Source of the DNA: Rhizobium leucaenae USDA 9039
Lineage (GTDB): Bacteria > Pseudomonadota > Alphaproteobacteria > Rhizobiales > Rhizobiaceae
Reading direction: 5' to 3'
Length of the DNA: 64,000 nucleotides
NCBI RefSeq assembly: GCF_000426285.1
Contig: NZ_AUFB01000014.1
Span: 103,729-167,728 of the forward strand
Under the pieces are notes generated by a model. It was not told where the DNA came from. It ran no database searches and saw only the letters and a program-made list of their open reading frames with translations. Shown here piece after piece: positions 50,225 to 58,500 of the stretch. A program made the position numbers and the translations under genes. The first letter of the stretch is position 1. Each line of letters starts with the position of its first letter.

Positions 50225-51211
50225 ATGCCCATTGTTCGGCTAGGGTCTGCAGCCCGAAGAGCGTCTGTCCAGGCGCCTGCCGAACACCACAACTGGACGC
50301 AGGATTGGACACCTTGCATGCGTAATGTTGATAGCGGCCCGCCGGCTGCTGACAATGACAATGACTATTTACGTTTTTATGTTTACGCTTGGCTCTATCC
50401 AGATGGTAGGCCATTCTACGTTGGCAAAGGATGCGGAAGGCGCGATGTCTTTCCTAAGACCAACGTCATATTCAAGCGCATAGTCGCAAAAATACGCGAA
50501 GAAGGCAAAGAGCCGCGCATCGTGCGATGGCAAGAAGGCCTGCGCGAAAGTGACGCCTTTAGCCTAGAGATGGCATACATCAAGCTTTTTGGGCGGCGCG
50601 ATAACGGCACTGGTGTGTTGGCAAACCTTACAGACGGCGGCGAAGGCATGAGCGGCCATTCTCCCAGTAAGGAAACCCGCAAAAAGATGGGCGCGTGGCA
50701 GATAGGCAAATCAGTCAGTGCCGTGTCGCGCGCTAAGATTAGCGCCGCCAACAGTGGGCGGAAACCAGGAGATGATACTCGCCTAAAAATGAGTTCTGCC
50801 AAATTAGGTAGGAAGCACAGCGTTGAATCTAGGGAAAAGATACGAGTCTCTCATCTAGGAAAGCGCTTTAGTGAAGATCACCGAGCCAATCTAAGCGAGG
50901 CCAAGAAAAATCCTAGCGCCGAAACGCGCGCAAAGATTGGCGCAGCCCACCGCGGCAAGAGTTTGAGCGCAGAGCACCTATCTGCGATTACGAACATGAA
51001 ACTGATTGAGATGCCCAAGGGTGATTTCAAGGGCGTAAATCTTGACAAAGACCGCGGAAAATATCTTGCCAGGATAAAATTAGACGGAAAGCAAATAAAC
51101 TTAGGTAGGTTCACCACCCCAGAGGCGGCCGCGCGCGTCTATGACAAAGCCGCTTTCGCGGCTTGGGGCGCCGAATGCTACCTCAACTTTCCCAATGAAA
51201 TATCCACATAG
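50225..51211 (+). CDS. GIY-YIG/NUMOD3/AP2 homing endonuclease
   Basis: 328 residues; ATG 50318 is a possible shorter start. GIY-YIG domain YVYAWLYPDGRPFYVGKGCG with RIVRWQEGL and later EMAYIKLFGR. Then about five NUMOD3-like repeats (SKETRKKMG, SRAKISAANSGRKPGD, SREKIRVSHLGKRFSED, ETRAKIGAAHRGKSLSAEH). Finally an AP2 domain KGVNLDKDRGKYLARIKLDG with FTTPEAAARVYDKAAF. Composition differs from neighbours. It sits between capsid and connector genes, so is a mobile gene. Confidence 0.88.
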   Translation: MPIVRLGSAARRASVQAPAEHHNWTQDWTPCMRNVDSGPPAADNDNDYLRFYVYAWLYPDGRPFYVGKGCGRRDVFPKTNVIFKRIVAKIREEGKEPRIVRWQEGLRESDAFSLEMAYIKLFGRRDNGTGVLANLTDGGEGMSGHSPSKETRKKMGAWQIGKSVSAVSRAKISAANSGRKPGDDTRLKMSSAKLGRKHSVESREKIRVSHLGKRFSEDHRANLSEAKKNPSAETRAKIGAAHRGKSLSAEHLSAITNMKLIEMPKGDFKGVNLDKDRGKYLARIKLDGKQINLGRFTTPEAAARVYDKAAFAAWGAECYLNFPNEIST

Positions 51212-51220
51212 GAGGTGCCT

Positions 51221-51391
51221 TTGCGTATTCGACTGCTTACGGCGCTTTCTGGCGTCATGAGGCATTACAAAGCCGGCAAGGTCGTGGAGTGGGATGATGC
51301 TGACGCATTGCGCTTGATTGAGCGCGGCTTGGCTGTTGCTGAAGACGTGATCGAAGAGACCGCTAAGCCGGCGCGGAGGGCCAAGAAATGA
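51221..51391 (+). CDS. Small head-region protein, 56 residues
   Basis: TTG 51221 follows GGAGG by 5 bp. Product MRIRLLTALSGVMRHYKAGK, then VVEWDDADALRLIERGLAVA, a recurrent phrase of small phage proteins next to connectors. Basic tail PARRAKK. Overlaps the connector gene by 4 bp. No ATG start, so easily missed. Confidence 0.75.
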   Translation: MRIRLLTALSGVMRHYKAGKVVEWDDADALRLIERGLAVAEDVIEETAKPARRAKK

Positions 51392-52050
51392 CCGATTGGT
51401 CAAGGCTTACCCTTCTGGATGGTCCAGCAACCGCACCGATCGATCTGGATGCGGCCAAGCGACATCTCCGGATCTACCACGACGACGAAGACGAGCACAT
51501 TCAGCTATTGCTTGATGCAGTGACGGCCTTTGTAGAGGGTCCGAACGGTATTGGGTTGGCGTTGACGCCGCAGAAGTGGCGCCTATCGCTGGACAGCTTT
51601 TATTCGCGCAATCTGATCAACGGTTTCAGCCCCGCTTACGGCTACGGCGCCGCGTATCTCGACGTTGGCGCCATCTATAGTGCGATTTCGATTCCGCTTG
51701 GACCTACGACATCGGTTGAGCAAGTTTCGTACACCGACGACACTGGCGCCATGCATATCGTTCCGGCAGACCAATACGTCGTTGACATCGAATCGACGCC
51801 AGCAAGAATTTCGCCGCTCTATGGCGGCATGTGGCCGATAACGATCAACTATCTAGGCGCCGTGAAGGTCGACTTTACCGCCGGCTTCGCATCCACGCCG
51901 GCCGATCTGAAGGCTGCGCTTCTGCTTCTTCTCGGCCATTGGTTTGAGAACCGCGAAAACGTTGTCGCTGGAGAGCGCGCCGTTGCTGTCGAGGTTCCGT
52001 TTACCGTGGAAACCATTCTCAACAAGTATCGCGTCGGCAGGTTCGCGTGA
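51388..52050 (+). CDS. Head-tail connector protein (gp6-like)
   Basis: 220 residues. N-terminal IDLDAAKRHLRIYHDDEDEH is the connector-family helix pattern; C-terminal TPADLKAALLLLLGHWFENR with EVPFTVETILNKYRVG. Adaptor ring under the portal. Overlaps the 56-residue gene. Confidence 0.9.
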   Translation: MTDWSRLTLLDGPATAPIDLDAAKRHLRIYHDDEDEHIQLLLDAVTAFVEGPNGIGLALTPQKWRLSLDSFYSRNLINGFSPAYGYGAAYLDVGAIYSAISIPLGPTTSVEQVSYTDDTGAMHIVPADQYVVDIESTPARISPLYGGMWPITINYLGAVKVDFTAGFASTPADLKAALLLLLGHWFENRENVVAGERAVAVEVPFTVETILNKYRVGRFA

Positions 52051-52065
52051 CGCAAGGAGGCAAGT

Positions 52066-52275
52066 ATGCCCGTAGGTGATTATTCGGCCAATGTCCATTT
52101 CAACGGCCCTGATGAACTCGTAGTTGATGCCGGCGGCAAGCTGACGGTTAAGGCTGGCTCGACTGTTACCGGCCTCGATGCCGCGGCACAGAATGCAATC
52201 AAGATTAAGTCGCAGATTGCCGCCCTGACTGCTGCTTCTACCGCGGCTGATATTGTCGCCGCACTGAAGGCTTAA
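52066..52275 (+). CDS. Small head protein, 69 residues
   Basis: MPVGDYSANVHFNGPDELVV with repetitive beta then an Ala-rich helix. Similar small proteins next to connectors act as head fibres, but here this is position-based inference. GCAAGGAGGCAAGT gives a strong ribosome site. Confidence 0.65.
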   Translation: MPVGDYSANVHFNGPDELVVDAGGKLTVKAGSTVTGLDAAAQNAIKIKSQIAALTAASTAADIVAALKA

Positions 52276-52278
52276 TAG

Positions 52279-52683
52279 ATGACGGATATTGTTGTAGTAC
52301 CAGCAAACGTCGTGGCCGGCACCAATGCCACGCGCGATATCGGCACGGCAGGCGAAACCATAGTCGCAGGCAAGGCCATCTTCCTGAACGCGGCCACCAA
52401 TCGGTGGATGCTCTCTGACAACAACGGCACTGGCACGCGTCAGGTCAACGGCATTGCCCTCAACGGTGCATCGCTGAACCAGCCCGTTTCTATCCTGAAG
52501 TCTGGCGACATCACGATCGGCGGGACGCTCACCCCCGGCGCAGCTCTGTATTTGTCGGCAACGGCGGGCGGCATCTGCCCTGTTGCTGACCTTGCAACCG
52601 GCATGGACACAATCCTGATCGGTCTCGCCAAGAGCGCCACTGTGCTTGCCGTTGATATCCAAGACAGCGGTGTGACGCTCTAA
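52279..52683 (+). CDS. Putative capsid decoration protein, 134 residues
   Basis: Beta-rich, Ala/Gly/Thr-rich: RDIGTAGETIVAGKAIFLNA, QPVSILKSGDITIGGTLTPG, YLSATAGGICPVADLATGMD. This pattern matches DUF2190-like head decoration proteins. Starts 3 bp after the preceding gene. Confidence 0.7.
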   Translation: MTDIVVVPANVVAGTNATRDIGTAGETIVAGKAIFLNAATNRWMLSDNNGTGTRQVNGIALNGASLNQPVSILKSGDITIGGTLTPGAALYLSATAGGICPVADLATGMDTILIGLAKSATVLAVDIQDSGVTL

Positions 52684-52684
52684 A

Positions 52685-52876
52685 ATGTGGGTACGGTTCG
52701 CGGCCCGCTTCAACTGGCACGCAACACCAGCCGTCACAATCGTTTTCAAACCGGACGGCGGCCCGCTCAAGGATGGCCGCTATCTGGTTACGCATGAATG
52801 TGTGAGGGCGGCCGGCTCCGTTGCTGTGCTGTGTGAGCGGCCGGAAGGTTTGGGGAGGCTGAAATGGCGCCGATAA
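52685..52876 (+). CDS. Small phage protein, 63 residues
   Basis: MWVRFAARFNWHATPAVTIV and a basic C-terminus. Pattern WRPTPAVTVVYKAG-like is common before head closure proteins. Overlaps the next gene by 13 bp. Function unknown. Confidence 0.65.
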   Translation: MWVRFAARFNWHATPAVTIVFKPDGGPLKDGRYLVTHECVRAAGSVAVLCERPEGLGRLKWRR

Positions 52877-53223
52877 GACCAGGCATCCCAAGACTCCGCG
52901 AGAAGCTACACTTTCAAGTGCGCGCGCTCGTCGACGATGGATTCGGAAACGAAGTCTCTGGCGATTTCGCCACCCAATTCACAGCCGCAGCAGAGCTCAT
53001 TCCGTTGACTGGATCCGAGCCCGTGATTGCGGCCCGCCTTACTGGCGTGCAGCCGTACATCATTCGCGTTCGCAGCCACGTCGCCGCAAGGGCGGTCGCC
53101 ACGGCGTGGCGGGCAGTTGATGCGCGCAATCCATCGCGACTCTTCAACATCACGTCAGCGGCCAATATCGACGAAAAGAATGCGTACATCGATATGATGG
53201 CCACGCAGGGAGTTGCGACGTAA
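52864..53223 (+). CDS. Head closure/head-tail adaptor protein
   Basis: 119 residues. REKLHFQVRALVDDGFGNEV, LTGVQPYIIRVRSHVAARAV and DARNPSRLFNITSAANIDEK fit the SPP1 gp16-like stopper family. Ends where the next starts (1 bp overlap). Confidence 0.85.
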   Translation: MAPIRPGIPRLREKLHFQVRALVDDGFGNEVSGDFATQFTAAAELIPLTGSEPVIAARLTGVQPYIIRVRSHVAARAVATAWRAVDARNPSRLFNITSAANIDEKNAYIDMMATQGVAT

Positions 53224-53723
53224 TGGCGTTGAAAGCCAAAATCCTTGGCCGTGAAGCGCTGACTGCGAAGCTTGATCAGTTGGCTCCAGCCGCCACCAAA
53301 TATGCCAATGCCGCAAAGTTAGCGGTCGCCGAAGAGGCGGCTGAGAAGATGCGCGACGCCGCACCACGGGGCGCCACGCTGGAATATGCGGAAAGTATTG
53401 CGGGTGATCTGCTCAAGAATCACCCCGACGCCAAGCAGGTAGGCATCACGCCAACAAAAGACCCAGATGCAGCGGGGATTTTCGCTGAGTGGATCTGGAA
53501 TTTCTTGGAATTTGGGACTGCGCCGCACAATACGGCGCCAGGTGGCGGAACTGCTTTAGGGCAGGCAACACACACGGCTGGCGGCGGGACGCAACACCCC
53601 GGCACGCAGGCTCAAGCACATATCTTTCCGACGTGGCGATCCTACAAAAAGACCGCCAAGCAGAAAATTCAGGCCGCCATCCGTAAGGGTGTGCGCGAGG
53701 CTATGAATAAGACCGGAGCGTAA
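53223..53723 (+). CDS. HK97 gp10-family tail-completion protein
   Basis: 166 residues. N-terminal helical AKLDQLAPAATKYANAAKLA, central NFLEFGTAPHNTAPGGG and AHIFPTWRSYKKTAKQKIQA, which is the gp10 family signature (W-x-FLEFGT and HP-F). Located where expected between closure and tail terminator proteins. Confidence 0.88.
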   Translation: MALKAKILGREALTAKLDQLAPAATKYANAAKLAVAEEAAEKMRDAAPRGATLEYAESIAGDLLKNHPDAKQVGITPTKDPDAAGIFAEWIWNFLEFGTAPHNTAPGGGTALGQATHTAGGGTQHPGTQAQAHIFPTWRSYKKTAKQKIQAAIRKGVREAMNKTGA

Positions 53724-53725
53724 GC

Positions 53726-54136
53726 ATGGCCAGTCCAGATCTAGAGCTTCAGGCCGCCATGGTCGCGCGCCTTAAGGCTGATGCCACGCTAACTACGCTA
53801 GTTCAGGGCCGCGTATACGACCAGCCGCCCGATCCTGCGGCATTTCCATACGTTACACTCGGGGAGGCGCAGTTCATCCGCGACGATGCAACATGCATCT
53901 CGGCAGGCGCCGTTTATCTCACGCTCCATGCGTGGTCGCGCGCAGTCGGATTTCCCGAAGCGAAGCGCGTGGCTGATGCCGTGGCGGAGTCGCTTCATCT
54001 AGCGCCACTAACCTTGGCGACCAACAGATTGATTTCCATAAATCACCGCCAGAACCGCGCCTTTCGCGATCCGGACGGACTCACATCGCACGTGGTCATC
54101 GAGCTGGTGGCCTACGTCGAGAAGCCGACTGCTTAG
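53726..54136 (+). CDS. DUF3168 tail terminator protein
   Basis: 136 residues. LQAAMVARLKADATLTTLVQ, VYDQPPDPAAFPYVTLGEAQ and LHAWSRAVGFPEAKRVADAV define DUF3168. Caps the tail tube at the head side. Confidence 0.88.
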   Translation: MASPDLELQAAMVARLKADATLTTLVQGRVYDQPPDPAAFPYVTLGEAQFIRDDATCISAGAVYLTLHAWSRAVGFPEAKRVADAVAESLHLAPLTLATNRLISINHRQNRAFRDPDGLTSHVVIELVAYVEKPTA

Positions 54137-54208
54137 CGCGGGCGGCAAGCCCCACCAAGGGCAAACAAGCGCAACCGCGCTAACCACCACCACATCTAGG
54201 AGACTAAT

Positions 54209-54643
54209 ATGGCACAAGTCGGCCAGGTTCTTGGCAGAACGCTGCTTATCAAAATTGGCGATGGCGCCGATCCGGAAACTTTTTCCAATCTGTGCGGTCT
54301 GAAGACCCGCAGTTTCGACATGTCGACCAACGAAATCGACACCACGATCCCGTCGTGCACGAATCCCGGCGACGTAGTCCAGAAGACTAGCCGACCGGGC
54401 ATTGCAAGCCGCACCTTTACGGGTTCTGGCGCATACGTTGCAGGCGCCAACGCGTCGGCATTCATGACGCACGTGACCAACGCCACTGCCTTCAATGCGC
54501 AGGTTGTTGTACCCGGCCTCGGCACATTCTCTGGTCCATTCTTCGTTACGAGCTTTAACTTCTCGGGCGATGTCGAGCCGAACATGGATTTCAGCGCCAC
54601 ATTCACGGCCGCCGACGTCCTGACGTTCGTTGCTGAGGCGTAA
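54209..54643 (+). CDS. Major tail tube protein
   Basis: 144 residues after ACATCTAGGAGACTAAT. Blocks LKTRSFDMSTNEIDTTIPSC, ASRTFTGSGAYVAGANASAF and FSGDVEPNMDFSATFTAADV match the TP901-1/GTA-type tail tube. Forms hexamer rings. Confidence 0.9.
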   Translation: MAQVGQVLGRTLLIKIGDGADPETFSNLCGLKTRSFDMSTNEIDTTIPSCTNPGDVVQKTSRPGIASRTFTGSGAYVAGANASAFMTHVTNATAFNAQVVVPGLGTFSGPFFVTSFNFSGDVEPNMDFSATFTAADVLTFVAEA

Positions 54644-54645
54644 TC

Positions 54646-55008
54646 ATGGCTAAAGAGGAGAAGAAAGTGGTCGCTTTCAAGCATACCGTCAACGAGGCGC
54701 GCGGCGAAGTGCGCCTCGTCATTGACGACGTAGAGCTCGTAATTGCGGCAACATTGGGCGGCCTGTCTGCTGTTTCCAGCCGCCTACAGTGCAAGTCGCT
54801 GAATGACCTGTTCACACGTCTTTCCGGCGTCGAAGTCTCCGCGACTGAGGCCGCCATAGCGCTGCTCACAGTCAAGGGCGACGCGATAGAGGCTTTGGCC
54901 AAGCTGAAGCTAAAACACTTCCTGGCGTGCGCCTCTGCGTTCACGGCGGCTCTTTCGCACCACTTCGACGGTGACGAGGGAAACGATCTGGCCGCTCCGG
55001 CGGCATAG
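54646..55008 (+). CDS. Tail assembly chaperone, short form (gpG-like)
   Basis: 120 residues. Contains EARGEVRLVIDDVELVIAAT and ALLTVKGDAIEALAKLKLKH; fits GTA/siphophage chaperones that coat the tape measure. Near the end, codons GGA AAC preceded by G form GGGAAAC, so a fraction of ribosomes should shift to make the long form. Ends DLAAPAA-stop in frame 0. Confidence 0.85.
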   Translation: MAKEEKKVVAFKHTVNEARGEVRLVIDDVELVIAATLGGLSAVSSRLQCKSLNDLFTRLSGVEVSATEAAIALLTVKGDAIEALAKLKLKHFLACASAFTAALSHHFDGDEGNDLAAPAA

Positions 55009-55211
55009 AGCCTGAAGAAGCGTTCCCATGGCGTCAATGGATGAAAACAGGGATCGGCGGCTTAGGCTGGCGTCCCGTTGACTTTTGGGACGCCACGCTG
55101 ACGGAATTCTTCATCGCAATCAAGGGCCATAACGAGGCGCAAGGCGGCGAGGAAGAGACGGCAGGCCCATCACAAGGCGAAATGGCCGCGATTATTGCGA
55201 AATATGGTTAG
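54646..55211 (+). CDS. Tail assembly chaperone, -1 frameshift product (gpGT-like)
   Basis: After the heptamer at 54978-54984 the -1 frame is open for 75 codons: RSGRSGGIEPEEAFPWRQWM, KTGIGGLGWRPVDFWDATLT, then EFFIAIKGHNEAQGG to a TAG at 55209-55211. The W-RP-DFW pattern matches the T domain that recruits tail tube protein. Total about 188 residues. The second frame has no good own start. Confidence 0.83.
54978..54984 (+). other. -1 ribosomal slippery site GGGAAAC
   Basis: X-XXY-YYZ in correct phase: G GGA AAC (zero frame Gly-Asn). Re-pairing on GGG and AAA is standard. It lies 21 bases before the zero-frame stop codon. Confidence 0.83.
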
Positions 55212-55216
55212 GCCGC

Positions 55217-55534
55217 CTACTGCGCGCAGTCCGACAAGTTCTGGTCCATCAGCAGATTATTGTACTCGGTGTTGAAGCCAAACGGCTTGAAACCAGTGTA
55301 GGCGCCGAACGAGTTTTTGAGGTTCACTTCGCCGCACACCAGTTCCGGTCGGCTTTTGGCGAACCTCAAATCAATAAATTGTGCTGAAAGCGGGTCTTTC
55401 GCTTCAGATGTCAGCGCCGAGAACATGGCCTTGGTCACCTTCTCGTCGATGGCCTTCCCAGACGCATCAACGATCTGTTGAGCGTGCGCGGTGCCGGCAA
55501 TCAGCGCCGCAATCAAAATCATACCCGTTTTCAT
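55217..55534 (-). CDS. Secreted protein, opposite-strand cargo gene
   Basis: 105 residues. Cleavable signal peptide MKTGMILIAALIAGTAHA before QQ. The mature part has EAKDPLSAQFIDLRFAKSRP and LVCGEVNLKNSFGAYTGFKP, a family phrase shared by periplasmic proteins of many proteobacteria and phages; two Cys remain for one disulphide. It is reversed inside the tail operon, between chaperone and tape measure. Probably lysogenic conversion or superinfection exclusion. The minus-strand promoter would lie around 55540-55585. Confidence 0.83.
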   Translation of the reverse strand: MKTGMILIAALIAGTAHAQQIVDASGKAIDEKVTKAMFSALTSEAKDPLSAQFIDLRFAKSRPELVCGEVNLKNSFGAYTGFKPFGFNTEYNNLLMDQNLSDCAQ

Positions 55535-55547
55535 CAGACCCTCGGAG

Positions 55548-55570
55548 AGCCCGCCTAGCGCGGGCTTTTC
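55548..55570 (+). terminator. Intrinsic terminator before the tape measure gene
   Basis: AGCCCGC, loop CTAGC, GCGGGCT then TTTC. Sits 20 bp before the tape measure start. Confidence 0.65.
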
Positions 55571-55589
55571 TATTATAGGATGAGTTTAT

Positions 55590-58500
55590 ATGGCTGATCA
55601 AGACGACCTGATTATTTCGATCAGCACAGACTTAACGACCGTCAAGCGCGCCCTTACCAAGCTGGTCGGCGACGTCGGCACGGCGTCGGATCAAATATCG
55701 AAGAAATTCGATAGCGCCGGCAAGAACATGGATCGATCGATGACGACTGCGCTGCAGTCTCGCATCGACGCCATGGTCGGGATTGGCGCAAAGGCCACTA
55801 ACGAATGGAACGGCGCGCTTGCCGATCAAGGCAAGCAGCTTGACGCGCTCCGCGCCAAGTACAATCCGCTGTTCTCGACTATCAATCAGTACAAATCGAA
55901 CTTGGCAGACCTGAAGCGCGCTTACGCGATCGGCGCCATTAGTTCGGCAGAATTCACCGCGGCACAGTCGCGCGAACGGCAGGCAACCCTCGCAAGTATT
56001 GCCGCAATCAAGGGGCGCAATGCTGCCGTTGAGCAGGCGGGACGGCCTGGGCAAAATGAGCGGTCTGCCAGGCCGTGGCAAACGGCTAATATTACGGCGC
56101 AATTTCAGGATACATTTGTATCCGCATTGGGTGGCCAAAAACCATTAACGGTAGGCTTCCAGCAAGGTATGCAGCTTGCTGATTCACTGCAAACGTTCGG
56201 TGGCGGCAAGGATGCGATAAAGGGGATCGCCGCCGGGTTCGCCTCGCTGGTTAGCCCGGTTCAGTTAGTAACTGTCGGCTTGGTTGCCGGCGCCGCCGCG
56301 CTTATTCAATATTTCCAGTCGTCCACCAAAACGCTCAAGACGATGGACGACGCGCTAAAGGCGCACACTGACAGCGTTGATCTGCTGAAAGAAGCATATC
56401 ACCAGCTCGGCGATGAAATTAAGGTTTCGCTGAGCCTTGGTGGCAATAGCGGCGTTGATGCGATTCTTCGTACCAACGAAGTCGTTATGCGCGCCGTTGC
56501 GCGCCAGCAGACTGATAAGTTTTCGTCTACGCTGACTGGCAACAACACTTGGGCGTCGACTCTTACCGGCAATACCGGCACGTCGATCAAGAGCCTGATG
56601 AAGTTGCCTGGCGATCAGGCGCAGTTCCAGCCTGCCGTTGATGCACTCTTGCAGAGCGCCCGCAATGGTGCGCCGGACCTCGACACGTTCAACAAGAGCG
56701 TCGACAAGACGCTGCAAATTCTATCTGGATCTTCGGACAACCCGCAAGCCCTTCAGGCAACCGCCGACGCTGTAAAGGCGCTTGGCGAAAATGCCCTAAC
56801 CGTCAGCAGCACCATCAAGGTTCTTGGCGAGGACGGCAAGGAAACAAGCCAGTCTCTCGCGCCGTTCCAGGCTGCAATTGACCGGTTGAAAGTTGGCATC
56901 GCCGACGGCCACCCTGATCTATCTCAGTTCAATACTGACATCGAGCAGATTGGCAAAAGCAGCGGCCTTGGGAGAGTAGCAGACCAAGTTATTATCCTTG
57001 GCCGTGAACTGCTTAACCTGAATATTCAGTTGAAGGAACTGGACGCTCGCAAGGCGTTGTTGTTCAACAATGTTGGGCCAAACGGCCAACTGCTGTCGCA
57101 AGGCAAGACGAACACCGACGATATGGGCGACTATGCCGCGTTTCAGACGCAGCAGCGCATCGCCGCATCTAGGGCCAACCAAGCGCTCGCGGCGCAGCAA
57201 GCGGGCATCAACGCCCGATCGCCATTCGAACGCGCCAACGCGGCACGTCAGGCGGCTGCTGCGCAATATAACAACGATGAAACACCGGATGCGCGAAAGC
57301 AGAGAATTCAGCAAGCCGGTATGCTTGTTGAAATCCAAATTCAACATGACCTAACTGAGGCGCAGCGCGATCGAGCGGTAGCACTCAACAAGACGGTCGA
57401 AGACCAAAAGCTTGAAGTATCGCTGATCGGCAAGACGGCCGGCGAGACAGCCGCGCTTCGGAAAGAATACGAGCTCACAAGCCAGCTTCGGATTGATGCC
57501 GCGAAGAACGGCACGCAGGTCGACCAAAAAGAACTCGACCTGATCAAGCAGAAGTCGCAGGAGCTCGGCCAGCTTACAGACGCCTACAACAAGGCGAACC
57601 TGAAAAAGGATCTGTCTTTCGAGAGAGATCAGTTATTCAGGACTCCACAAGAGCAGCAAGTCGCGTCTCGCCTTCAGGGCGCAGGGCAGGCGGTAGACCT
57701 TAATTCGCCAGAAGCGAAGAGTATCAGGCAAAATCTGCAGATTGCAGAGATGCAGGATACGGTGAATGGCTTCTTCACGAGCATTCGCGATAACGTCGTC
57801 AACAATGGCGGCGATATCGGTAAGGCGCTCGGCGATGCTATCAAGACTTCGCTGCTTAACGCACTCACCAAGGCGAGCGACGCCGCTATCCAGCGGCTGA
57901 CAAACTCGCTGGTGAATGCATTCCTGCCTAGCGGTAATGCCGCTGGCGGGGCGGGGGCGGGGATAGGCGTAGCTGGCGCTGCGGCTGTTGCTAAGGTGTT
58001 CGGTGGTTCGTCTAGTGCGGCACCCGTCGGCGCAGTGACGCGTGCACCGTTGCCAGATATTGCCGCAACAACCAACGTTGCGTCCTACATCGCTAAGGCA
58101 GCAGCAGCGCGGGGCATAGATCCAAATACCGCGCTTGCCGTAGCGAAGTCCGAGGGCGGCCTATCCTCTTGGAATATGCAGTCCGGCGTCTTCAAGAACG
58201 GCGTTCAGGAGCCAAGCTTTGGGCCGTTCCAGCTTTATAAGGGCGGCGGTCTCGGCAACGAGTTCCAGAAGCAGACCGGCCTAGACCCTGCGCTTGCGCA
58301 GAACGGGCCGGCGGGCGTTGATTTCGCGCTCGACCACGCCGCCAAGAACGGCTGGGGGGCTTGGTACGGCGCCAAAAATACCGGCATCAGCAATTGGCAG
58401 GGGATTGGCACGGGCGGCGCTAATAGTTCAGTTGATGCCGTCAATAACATGGCTAAGGCAGCCGACGCGGCAACAAAGAACCTTGATGGGTTCGGCGGTG

